Of a DNA stretch of 11,525 nucleotides, positions 1 to 7,050 are shown piece by piece; the stretch's first letter is position 1, and each line of letters opens with the position of its first letter. The notes beneath the pieces are model-generated. The model was not told the DNA's origin, searched no databases, and was given only the letters and a program-made list of their open reading frames with translations. The stretch comes from Cyclostephanos tholiformis (taxonomy: Eukaryota > Bacillariophyta > Thalassiosirophyceae > Thalassiosirales > Thalassiosiraceae), in contig JALLPB010001043.1 in the NCBI GenBank assembly GCA_036939975.1, positions 1-11,525 on the forward strand, written 5' to 3'. The position numbers and the translations under genes are program-made.

Positions 1-55
1 CAAATGCAACTTCCCACCGAGCAGAGGCAGACGTGAAAACTCAGCATCTGTCACA
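1..55 (-). repeat. 3' LTR, inner 55 nt only (truncated by window start)
   Basis: Positions 1-55 are identical to 7427-7481, the outer end of the 5' LTR, and identity stops abruptly at 55/56. In element sense the LTR starts TGTGACAG, with the TG expected of a copia LTR. The rest of this LTR (about 376 nt if it matches the other) lies left of the window. Confidence 0.93.
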
Positions 56-62
56 CTCCCTC
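56..62 (-). other. Polypurine tract next to the 3' LTR
   Basis: In element sense the sequence GAGGGAG directly abuts the TG of the 3' LTR, the position of a plus-strand DNA primer in LTR elements. It is short for a polypurine tract. A second copy of CGAGGGAG (plus-strand 90-97), within a longer GCGAGGGAGAGG stretch, lies about 30 nt upstream and could be a secondary primer. Confidence 0.75.
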
Positions 63-112
63 GTGACCGAGGATCTGGACCTGCGACCTCTCCCTCGCGA
101 GATGGCAAAGAC

Positions 113-214
113 CTACCATCCGCAAAGCATGTATCGTAGTTTAAAGAAGAGATCATCCGAAAGAGGTTTCGTTAGGATGTCTGCTTTCTGTTCAGTCGTG
201 CGGCAGTATGAAAT
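113..214 (-). pseudogene. RNase H C-terminal tail of pol, separated from pol by an in-frame TGA
   Basis: Directly after the TGA at 215-217 the pol frame stays open for 33 codons to a TAG at 113-115. The peptide contains TTEQKADILTKPL, the classic end of copia RNase H, and closes with MLCGW. This is therefore the real C-terminus of pol, not random sequence. The upstream ORF ends at HVKSGTI, just where the family continues into this tail. A CGA-to-TGA transition is a simple origin for the stop. Readthrough cannot be excluded. Confidence 0.85.
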
Positions 215-3200
215 TCAAATGGTGCCGCTTTTAACATGAGAACGAAAATGATGATATTTTAGAGCAATGTGCTTGGTGCGAGGGCTGAACTTGTGGGTAG
301 TCGCCATCGTTATACACGATTGATTGTCTTCGTGAACATTACATACAAATGTTGGTGTCTTGACATGAACTGGAAAAACTGTGTTGATTTCCTTGAGAAG
401 AGTGATGAGTGGGATAACATCGCGAAGTGATTGGGACAGTGCGATGTATTCGGCCTCAGCCGTGCTGAGGGCAATCTCTGTTTGAAGACGGCTAACCCAT
501 AAAATCGGGCAGTCAGCATACATGATGACGTATCCCGTCCGGGACAGAACATTGTCCGCATTGTTGGAGTCGGCCTGCGACCAACCGCCTGCAAAGTCGG
601 CATCGACATAACATTCGAGTCCTTTGGACACGTCCGGCTTGTAGATGATACCTCGCTTGCGTGTGTCGAGCAAGTAGCGACCAAGCCGCATGATCGACTT
701 TTCGTGAGAAAGCATTGGGTTGGTTGAGAATCGCGCCGTCTGATGTGTGGCCATAGAGATATCAGGGCGAGTCGAGTTCTGAAGATAGGAGAGCATGCCG
801 ACGACCGTGCGATATTTCCATGAGTATTTTCGAGGTTTGCCGGCAAGATCCCTATGAAGGAGACCCTTCGCGACCGGAGTCGAAGAAGAGTTTGCATCCG
901 TTGCGAAATCGTTGTTACAAAGACCAAGAAAAGATACAATCCGATCGATGAGGAAAGGCTGAGAGAGCTCGAAACTGTGATCGTCGAGTTTCGTGATCTC
1001 GACGCCAAGAAATTTATTGACATCGCCTTCATCGGTCAAGTTGAAATTCTCATAGCCCTGTTGCATCGACCGAATGAGTCTGTCAATGCTCGCCGTCGAA
1101 GGACTGATGATGATGCAGTCATCGACGTATGTGAGCAACACCATATTCTCCTTTAAGTACAGGCACGGATCGATAGCAGAAGGAGTAAAACCTCGATCGA
1201 CCAATCCCTGCTTCAGCTTCTCAAACCAATTGAGACTCGCCTGCTTCAATCCATATAAACTCTTCTTCAATTTGAGAACGTATGCCCGTGAGTGTTCGGG
1301 AGAGTCCGCCACTTCAATTCCCATCGGGAGTTCCATCCAAATATCCACGTCGAGATCGGCTTGAGGAAATGCCAAGACAAAATCGATGGACTTGGACTCC
1401 AAGCCGTGGATGTTACACAAGGCAAGGAGAAGGCGGACGGTGAGCATATTCACTACCGGAGAATATGTCTCCCAGTACGATACGCCCCATTGCTGCATAC
1501 CGCCATGTGCACATAATCGCGCCTTGTGCTTGTTGAGGGTCCCGTCGGGGAAACGTTTGCGCTTGAAGCTCCAGATTGCCTGGATAGTTTTATGCCCGGG
1601 GGGGATCGTACTTCGTCGAACGATAGCCCAATGATGCCGTGACTCGTGGTCATCGATTTCCTTCGCCATGGCCGCGATGAATTGCTTCGAGTCAGGTTGC
1701 TGCATGGCTTTAGTGTAGGTGAACACTTCATTATTGGACATGTCAAGGGATACGGCACTGAAGGCGTAGGTGTGTATCGCGTTCAGTGTACCATCATATA
1801 ACTCGTTGACTTCGTGGAAACGAGATACCATCTTCTCCGCCAAAGTTGCATCAGGGGAGATATTGTATGATGGGAGGGTCGCTCTCGTGTCGCTAACGAA
1901 AGAGAAGATCGAAAGTAGGGTATCGACCTTCGTTACTGATGTGGCCCAAGTGATGTGAGCCTTCTCATTCGACTTCTTCTTGCCCTCTAGTTCTTTCAAT
2001 CGGGGGGATCGACGGAGTCCTGCTTCATACAAGTTGACACGCTGGGGCATTGTCAGTTGAGTCCTTGCATGAGCGTCCGTGTCCGCCGGCGAGCCAAATT
2101 CATTTGTCGAAGCAGCTCTCGCGTCATCTTGTGAAGTAACCCGTCGTCGCTTTAGAATCGAACTGGCTGCAGCGCTCGAGTCTGTCAGCGACGCAAGTGA
2201 TGTGCGTTTATTTCCTCCCTCGGTCGCCTGCATTACCCTATCGACGATTGTAGAAGGTGATGCAGAGACGGAGGGGCTTACCGTTGATGCCGTGGTGAGG
2301 TTCGAAGGCTCACCACCCACAGGGGCTAAGTCGCTTACAACTGCGTAGGGATCAGTGATGCGGCTCCCAGCCGATTCATTTGACTGCCCTGGCAACCTTT
2401 CGGTGATATCCATCCATTCTTGTGCCAAATCGAAATCTTCGTCTGTGGCCTTCTCGGATGAATAACGGAGCAGGTCTTCCCAGTGTGGTGGGTGTGTTCC
2501 CGCGTCCATATATGGGACGGTGGAGAAAGTATCGTCGAAAACGACATGATACTGCGGTGAAACTCTTCCCGTTCGAGGGTTAAAGACGAGTGCCACGCTC
2601 CCGGCATGGAAGGGCGAACGCCCGAGATAAACTCCGATGCGACTCCTGGGTTCCCACTTAGGAGTGCCTGGACCGCCCGCGCTCTGTGATCTTGCGTCCA
2701 AAACGTAAACTGGGCAAAACAGTGTGTGGAAAGTTTTGACCGGGATGTCCGTCTGAGGGATGCCGTGGAGGGCCGCGTGTGGAGTGATGCCGGAATTGTT
2801 CAGCGAGAGACAATTATGTCGCTCGGCTGCAGCCTTAAAGGCAAACGGCCAGAACATGGTGTCGATCATCTGCGGCCACATCCGTATGCCGTGCAGAAGA
2901 AGAGTCCTGGCCGAGAGTGTGAGCATCTTGTTCTTATTCTCGATGATGCCGTTCTGATGATGAGCTCCAACGGCGCAGAAGGTGATTTTCTGATCGGCAC
3001 GTTTAACGTGGTCGAGGAAGCCCTTGTGAGTGAACGCGCCGTTGTCAGCGTGATAATGTTTAACGCGCCGGGCTGCCTGCGAAAGGACTTTCTCGAAGGC
3101 TTTCGCCGCGAGGATAGTCTCCTCGACGGTGAAATCCCTCATGAGGTGCACGTACACGAAATCGCTGACGTGGTCGCAAAACGTCGTGCAACCCCATATG

Positions 3201-4543
3201 CGCTTGTTCGTTAAGAACCCCGACATCTGAGGGATCAAGCCAGGTTGGGCAGAGATTATTTGATCCATACTCACGCCGTCGCCCGGGAGAATGTGCTCTG
3301 GGCGGCGGATCGAACCTGACGCTTTACCGCGCCGACGCCATGGGCGGCGGTGTGCCGTACCGAACTGACATGCAACGCATAGCGGAAGCGTTTTCTTGCA
3401 TTTCAGTAATCCTTTTGGGAGATGGCCGGCCTCTGCTAATCTGAATAATTTAGAAAAACTGAGGTGATAGAGGCGGTGATGCCAGTCCATCAATTCCTGT
3501 TGAATTGGGCTTAAGATTTGGGGCCGAGCTAAGAGTTCAGCCTCCTCCTTTGTAATACCTCTGCCGACCTCCTTGCAATAGTCTAACGGCGTGCGTGGAA
3601 TATTCGACAAGTCCGCCTGCAGTTTGAGACGGAGATGGGCGTCGTGGACGTTCAAACGCGTACCATCCTTCCGTCGAACTGTGTGTGTCAAGCCATCTGG
3701 CATTACTCCCTCATAAACCACGGTTTCATTTGTGCTCGCACCGTCGCTGAAGGTGAGACTCATACCGAGTTCGAACGAATTCGAAGGAGGTGAGATCGGT
3801 GGGCGAGGGGGTGGAAAAAGGGAGGGAAGATCAGGAGGAGGAGGAGGCGGCGTGAACCAGTCAGCATCCTCGCTCGGGCCATCCGTGAGGGGAGGCGCGT
3901 CGCGCCCAGTAGACCGAGGTGGAGTAGCCTCGGCATCCGAGTCTTCGTCATCCGAGACTAAGGCGGCATCCTCGACGTGACTGGGGGATATCGAGAACGC
4001 TGACGAAAAAGCAAACTCAATCTTGTCGTCGTATTGACGCCTGAGCCTAGAGCAAAAGGCGGCGAAGTATCCGCTCCCTTGATAAAGGAGCAATTCGGGC
4101 AGGGCCGAATCCCCATGTGTGAACGTTCGCATATGCTGTCCACGATCCCAGACGAGGCGCGAGCGACAGCCGCTGGATTTCACGGTCGTGCCGTCGCAAT
4201 CGACGTCCTCGCCGGGAAGCGAGTTGCGATCGTTGAAGAAGTCCGCAAGCTTGGGAATCCCTAGAAGATTGAAGTTGGAGTCTGGATCGTAGATCGCTTC
4301 TGGAATATCATAAACGTGCTTGATATTGCTGTCGTCGACGAGTTCAAGACGAATCGTGCCTTGATATCTCTGCCGACTTGTGCGCGATGCGACTGTGTCA
4401 ACCTGCACCTGCACAGGAACCAATTTGCCAGGAAAGAGGGACCGATCGTTCGTGATGATGCAGGTGGCCGAGTTATCAACGATGAAAGGGATGCCGTCGG
4501 TCTCAAAAGACATAGAATCGCTCCCTCTCAACGCAGGACTCAT
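215..4543 (-). CDS. pol: Pol polyprotein: protease, integrase, reverse transcriptase, RNase H (1442 aa)
   Basis: This enzyme polyprotein carries out maturation, reverse transcription and integration of the element. Numbering is from the ATG at 4543. The protease has catalytic D23 in a D-N-S variant (VDNSATCII). A low-complexity acidic and proline-rich linker covers about 195-255. The integrase zinc motif is H355/H360 with C389/C392. The integrase catalytic residues are D427, D500 and E535, the last in QNGIIENK. Nuclear-signal-like KRRR is at 798-801. The reverse transcriptase runs from about 945 to 1200, with D1054 and YVDD at 1139-1142. RNase H has D1314 (DADFAGG), E1363 or E1365 (STAEAEY) and D1406 (HEDNQS). 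The ORF stops at HVKSGTI before the conserved ADILTKPL tail, which follows in frame at 113-214. Upstream, the same frame runs into the hydrophobic module at 4568-5365, broken only by a TGA at 4568-4570. The ATG at 4543 may thus be an internal Met rather than a true start. Confidence 0.95.
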   Translation of the reverse strand: MSPALRGSDSMSFETDGIPFIVDNSATCIITNDRSLFPGKLVPVQVQVDTVASRTSRQRYQGTIRLELVDDSNIKHVYDIPEAIYDPDSNFNLLGIPKLADFFNDRNSLPGEDVDCDGTTVKSSGCRSRLVWDRGQHMRTFTHGDSALPELLLYQGSGYFAAFCSRLRRQYDDKIEFAFSSAFSISPSHVEDAALVSDDEDSDAEATPPRSTGRDAPPLTDGPSEDADWFTPPPPPPDLPSLFPPPRPPISPPSNSFELGMSLTFSDGASTNETVVYEGVMPDGLTHTVRRKDGTRLNVHDAHLRLKLQADLSNIPRTPLDYCKEVGRGITKEEAELLARPQILSPIQQELMDWHHRLYHLSFSKLFRLAEAGHLPKGLLKCKKTLPLCVACQFGTAHRRPWRRRGKASGSIRRPEHILPGDGVSMDQIISAQPGLIPQMSGFLTNKRIWGCTTFCDHVSDFVYVHLMRDFTVEETILAAKAFEKVLSQAARRVKHYHADNGAFTHKGFLDHVKRADQKITFCAVGAHHQNGIIENKNKMLTLSARTLLLHGIRMWPQMIDTMFWPFAFKAAAERHNCLSLNNSGITPHAALHGIPQTDIPVKTFHTLFCPVYVLDARSQSAGGPGTPKWEPRSRIGVYLGRSPFHAGSVALVFNPRTGRVSPQYHVVFDDTFSTVPYMDAGTHPPHWEDLLRYSSEKATDEDFDLAQEWMDITERLPGQSNESAGSRITDPYAVVSDLAPVGGEPSNLTTASTVSPSVSASPSTIVDRVMQATEGGNKRTSLASLTDSSAAASSILKRRRVTSQDDARAASTNEFGSPADTDAHARTQLTMPQRVNLYEAGLRRSPRLKELEGKKKSNEKAHITWATSVTKVDTLLSIFSFVSDTRATLPSYNISPDATLAEKMVSRFHEVNELYDGTLNAIHTYAFSAVSLDMSNNEVFTYTKAMQQPDSKQFIAAMAKEIDDHESRHHWAIVRRSTIPPGHKTIQAIWSFKRKRFPDGTLNKHKARLCAHGGMQQWGVSYWETYSPVVNMLTVRLLLALCNIHGLESKSIDFVLAFPQADLDVDIWMELPMGIEVADSPEHSRAYVLKLKKSLYGLKQASLNWFEKLKQGLVDRGFTPSAIDPCLYLKENMVLLTYVDDCIIISPSTASIDRLIRSMQQGYENFNLTDEGDVNKFLGVEITKLDDHSFELSQPFLIDRIVSFLGLCNNDFATDANSSSTPVAKGLLHRDLAGKPRKYSWKYRTVVGMLSYLQNSTRPDISMATHQTARFSTNPMLSHEKSIMRLGRYLLDTRKRGIIYKPDVSKGLECYVDADFAGGWSQADSNNADNVLSRTGYVIMYADCPILWVSRLQTEIALSTAEAEYIALSQSLRDVIPLITLLKEINTVFPVHVKTPTFVCNVHEDNQSCITMATTHKFSPRTKHIALKYHHFRSHVKSGTI

Positions 4544-4567
4544 AGTGGTGAGCGCGACCCGAGGGCG

Positions 4568-5365
4568 TCAACTGGGACGCCTCGTGGAGGTGTCTTTGAA
4601 GAGTGGTGACCAACCGAAACTCTTCTTAGCTCTCAAGTAGACAATGTATGTCAATCCTCGCGATAGGGGGACCAGGTGGACAAGAACTATGAGCGCTATT
4701 GTGAGCCCCTGCCGAAGCTGGCACTCGGGAGGTTCATTCACCGTCGACGCTAGATATTCGTATGGAATAGCAAGACGTAGCGGATCCCAAAACCTTGGGG
4801 GGGCAGGGCCGGACGCTTGTGCAAGAGAGTCCGTGACCTCGCAGTTATGCTGCTGGAACAAGTGGGCATATGCACCATAGACTTGATAGGTCGAGAATAC
4901 TAGGAGTCGAGCCCATAGAGGCCGAATTGTGCCGGCAGGCGGTTGATTCTTATTCTTCCTCAGCGTCGACCGCTTATTCTCGGGGTCAATGAGAATCGCG
5001 TAGATAGCGCGACCATTGGCGCACGGCCGAAATAAAGCATAGTACAGACGCGGCCAAAAACAGATACCGCGCCAAAGAAGGACATGGTAAAGCAATATTG
5101 ACTGAATGAAGCCCTGCAATTGGACTAAGCCAAAAATGCTGAGACGCAGGACCACATAAATGATATAGCGGAGCGTCGGGAAGACTTCGAGATGGACCCC
5201 GAGAGGGGAACCTTGGTCAAAGAAGAATCCATATAGTTGACAGAGCGGGATTGCTAAGTTGCAAAGCAGGCGGTAGGAAAATAGGGATACCCGGAGGAGA
5301 AGAACAATCGGTAGAAGAATAAAATCTAAATTATCGAAGGTTCGTACGCCTGGCTCCGGTCCCAC
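4568..5365 (-). CDS. Hydrophobic, Met-less module between nucleocapsid and protease (265 codons)
   Basis: I do not recognise this module. It is in the same frame as pol, 274 codons upstream of the pol ATG, and is separated from it only by the TGA at 4568-4570. It has no ATG. Its first possible start is a GTG at 5363-5365 that overlaps the preceding ORF's TAG, which argues for entry by -1 frameshifting. The frame is also open upstream to about 5509, overlapping the second Gag ORF by about 145 nt. The first half is strongly hydrophobic, with likely membrane-spanning stretches near residues 14-50, 66-97 and 98-112. After a basic middle (KRSTLRKNKN at 131-140) another hydrophobic stretch lies near 220-244. 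It could be a membrane-targeting spacer of Gag-Pol, an acquired gene, or a long linker open by chance. Its length and continuity with pol favour real coding. Confidence 0.6.
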   Translation of the reverse strand: MGPEPGVRTFDNLDFILLPIVLLLRVSLFSYRLLCNLAIPLCQLYGFFFDQGSPLGVHLEVFPTLRYIIYVVLRLSIFGLVQLQGFIQSILLYHVLLWRGICFWPRLYYALFRPCANGRAIYAILIDPENKRSTLRKNKNQPPAGTIRPLWARLLVFSTYQVYGAYAHLFQQHNCEVTDSLAQASGPAPPRFWDPLRLAIPYEYLASTVNEPPECQLRQGLTIALIVLVHLVPLSRGLTYIVYLRAKKSFGWSPLFKDTSTRRPS

Positions 5366-5374
5366 TAGTTTCCC
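5284..5374 (-). promoter_or_regulatory. Candidate -1 ribosomal frameshift signal (G GGA AAC plus downstream stem)
   Basis: In element sense the heptamer G GGA AAC (5374-5368) lies in the phase required for tandem -1 slippage in the second Gag ORF, and the TAG at 5367-5365 follows immediately. Slippage would give GGG AAA and continue in the frame of the hydrophobic module and pol. Four nt after the heptamer, GGGACCGGAG (5363-5354) can pair with CTCCGG then TCCC (5296-5284). This makes 10 base pairs with a 3-nt bulge and a loop of about 57 nt. G GGA AAC is an established retroviral slippery site. The spacer is slightly shorter than the usual 5-9 nt, and the stem is by eye only. Confidence 0.6.
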
Positions 5375-5943
5375 AACCGCTGCCCGTACACATCCTTGTA
5401 AACAGAGTTGAAGATGTCCTCTGCATCGGCCTGAGTCATATGATGCTGAGTGACGAGAGCCGATGTAAGCTTCGATCCGAGCTGAAGCTTGAGATCGCCG
5501 CCGTCCTGCTTAATCTTCTTTGCCGCAGGAGGTCCGTCAGGAGATTTCTTCATGTCCTCCTTGCGCTTCTTGAAAGCAGCTGTCTTCTCAGCTTTGGCCT
5601 TGACCCACTCGTCGTGATTGTGAGGGGAGGGCATGTAAAGGCCGTTGATGCTCCCGTCCTTAGACGAATGCTTGGAGCACCACTCGTACTTGCGACCTTC
5701 ATGGTCGATCGTGTTGCCTTTCTTTGTGACCTGCCACTCAGGGCAGCGTGCCTTAGTCTGACGCTTCTCCTTACCCTTCTCGCTACCCTTCTTCCCAGGA
5801 GAACCCTTAGGTTTGTCCTGATCGAATGAGACCTTCTTGGCGAGGTCACCGAACTTCTTCTTGACCTCTTGAAGCGCAGTGGTGAGAGCCACTATCTTGG
5901 TGTCCTTCTCGTTTGTGTTCAACCAAGAGCCATCCGCAACCAT
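5365..5943 (-). CDS. gag: Gag C-terminal part: nucleocapsid-like, zinc-segment protein (192 aa)
   Basis: This part packages element RNA by analogy with nucleocapsid. Residues 15-38 form a probable short coiled coil. Residues 41-66 are rich in Lys, Gly and Ser. A C/H-rich segment follows: C67, then YEWCSKH (C89, H92) and GLYMPSPHNHDEW (H108, H110), a plausible non-CCHC zinc site typical of diatom copia Gag as I recall it. Basic, nuclear-signal-like stretches lie at 125-132 (KKRKEDMK) and 139-145 (PAAKKIK). The ATG at 5943 follows the gag TAA with one base between them. The family usually has this segment fused to the capsid part, so the split is more likely a frameshift lesion than two genes. 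The ORF ends RLGN-TAG within the candidate -1 slip site. Confidence 0.82.
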   Translation of the reverse strand: MVADGSWLNTNEKDTKIVALTTALQEVKKKFGDLAKKVSFDQDKPKGSPGKKGSEKGKEKRQTKARCPEWQVTKKGNTIDHEGRKYEWCSKHSSKDGSINGLYMPSPHNHDEWVKAKAEKTAAFKKRKEDMKKSPDGPPAAKKIKQDGGDLKLQLGSKLTSALVTQHHMTQADAEDIFNSVYKDVYGQRLGN

Positions 5944-5944
5944 G

Positions 5945-7006
5945 TTATGATGCCATCTTGTCGAGTTTCAAGATGATCTGTGCGGGGTCTGAGATCTCCT
6001 CCATAATCCATTGGCTCTTGATCTGATCGACGAAGGACAAGAATTTTTCCGTGGGAGAAGACTCGAGGGCCCGAAAAAGGTTGGTTACAAAGCGTTGATC
6101 CGTGTAGGAGTGCTGCCCTGTCTTGGCATGGATTTCCTGCAAGACTGTCATCATGCGTGTAGTGAGCAGACGAACGTTGTTCTCGTGGGTGGGCCAGAGA
6201 AGGATGGTGTCGAGCTCCTTTTCCAAATGGCGAACCTCAACGATCGTTTCTGGCTTGCAGACGTCTAGCATCTTCCGCATCAAGACCAAACCGGACTTGA
6301 CCTGATTTCCTGTTTTCTCGTCCAGGAAGCTAAACTCGTGTTGGTGAGCAAGGAAAGACTTGAAGGACGAGGTGGTCAGGTGATTCTTGAGGACGTAGAA
6401 GATAAGCTGGTCAATAATGCGCAGCTGCACTTTGTAACGACGGACAAGACCTTTGTTCGTGTCATCGTTGCAGTCGAGCGCGACGACCCGGCGCTTGCTA
6501 GGGTCCTTCTCAAATGGTGCGTCGAGAAGCATGTCGTCGGCTCCGTTGAACCATTGCGCAAACTGCTGGCAGCGGAGTGTCGATACCTTCGTCCACTGAA
6601 GAAGAAGGTTGACGCGACTCTGAAGATCGACTTTCATCGCAACCTCACCGTTGCTGAGAGTTGTGCTCGTATCATCGAAGGAGCCGTTTCCATCGAGGGG
6701 AATCGAGATCAGTGCGCCCCAGCGATAGAAATCGGCCTTGTCCTTAAGGAGTTCCATGAACACCTCGGCTGTCGCAACAGAAATGTCGAAGGGCACGTGA
6801 TTGGCTTCGGCCCTGGTGGCAACGAGCCAGCGATCCTGGTGCGATTTCTGAGAGAAATCCCAGAACTGATCGAAAGGACATGTGATGTCGTTGTAGGAGC
6901 GCGTAGTCATGCTTGCGTTGGTCGTGGTGAGATTGAGAGGGGTCGGGGAATCGTCGTCGCTGTCAGCACTTGGGGGCATAATCAAGTTGCGAAAGCTGGA
7001 GAGCAT
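5945..7006 (-). CDS. gag: Gag N-terminal part: capsid-like protein (353 aa)
   Basis: This is the structural protein expected to form the virus-like particle. It lies first after the 5' LTR, with its ATG 44 nt inside the LTR boundary. The start is MLSSFRNLIM, and a second Met at residue 10 (MPPSADSDDD) is a possible alternative. The N-terminus is acidic and Ser/Thr-rich. From about residue 45 the sequence is helical in character with no Cys-rich motif. Assignment rests on position, size and resemblance to copia Gag rather than a sharp motif. It ends at LDKMAS-TAA, directly followed by C-ATG of the nucleocapsid-like ORF in the +1 frame. That continuation (HNMVADGSW) looks like the normal middle of a fused Gag. 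Confidence 0.82.
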   Translation of the reverse strand: MLSSFRNLIMPPSADSDDDSPTPLNLTTTNASMTTRSYNDITCPFDQFWDFSQKSHQDRWLVATRAEANHVPFDISVATAEVFMELLKDKADFYRWGALISIPLDGNGSFDDTSTTLSNGEVAMKVDLQSRVNLLLQWTKVSTLRCQQFAQWFNGADDMLLDAPFEKDPSKRRVVALDCNDDTNKGLVRRYKVQLRIIDQLIFYVLKNHLTTSSFKSFLAHQHEFSFLDEKTGNQVKSGLVLMRKMLDVCKPETIVEVRHLEKELDTILLWPTHENNVRLLTTRMMTVLQEIHAKTGQHSYTDQRFVTNLFRALESSPTEKFLSFVDQIKSQWIMEEISDPAQIILKLDKMAS

Positions 7007-7050
7007 TAATCGTCTGATAAACTGTTATTATAAGGTCGTTTTGACAAAAT
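7007..7050 (-). other. Element leader between 5' LTR and gag; no standard primer-binding site seen
   Basis: This is the 44-nt AT-rich leader. A primer-binding site should begin within a few nt of the LTR end. In element sense the sequence starts ATTTTGTCAAAACGACC and lacks the TGG that pairs with a tRNA CCA end. Many copia elements use an internal (half-tRNA) primer, so a non-TGG site is possible. I could not match a tRNA by eye. Confidence 0.5.

Noticed and set aside
310..1032. 240-codon minus-strand frame overlapping pol
   Set aside because: It overlaps the reverse transcriptase/RNase H region in another frame; the pol frame carries YVDD and the RNase H residues.
2726..3214. 162-codon open frame on the plus strand inside pol
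   Set aside because: It is antisense to the integrase core, whose catalytic residues are clear on the other strand.
215..4570. Reassignment of TGA to a sense codon in this genome, because two TGAs interrupt pol
   Set aside because: The LC8 and NDUFV2 coding sequences both end in TGA exactly where the families end, so TGA works as a stop here.
6338..7009. 223-codon open frame on the plus strand opposite gag
   Set aside because: It lies antisense to a better supported gag ORF and has no recognisable domain; it looks like a coding shadow.
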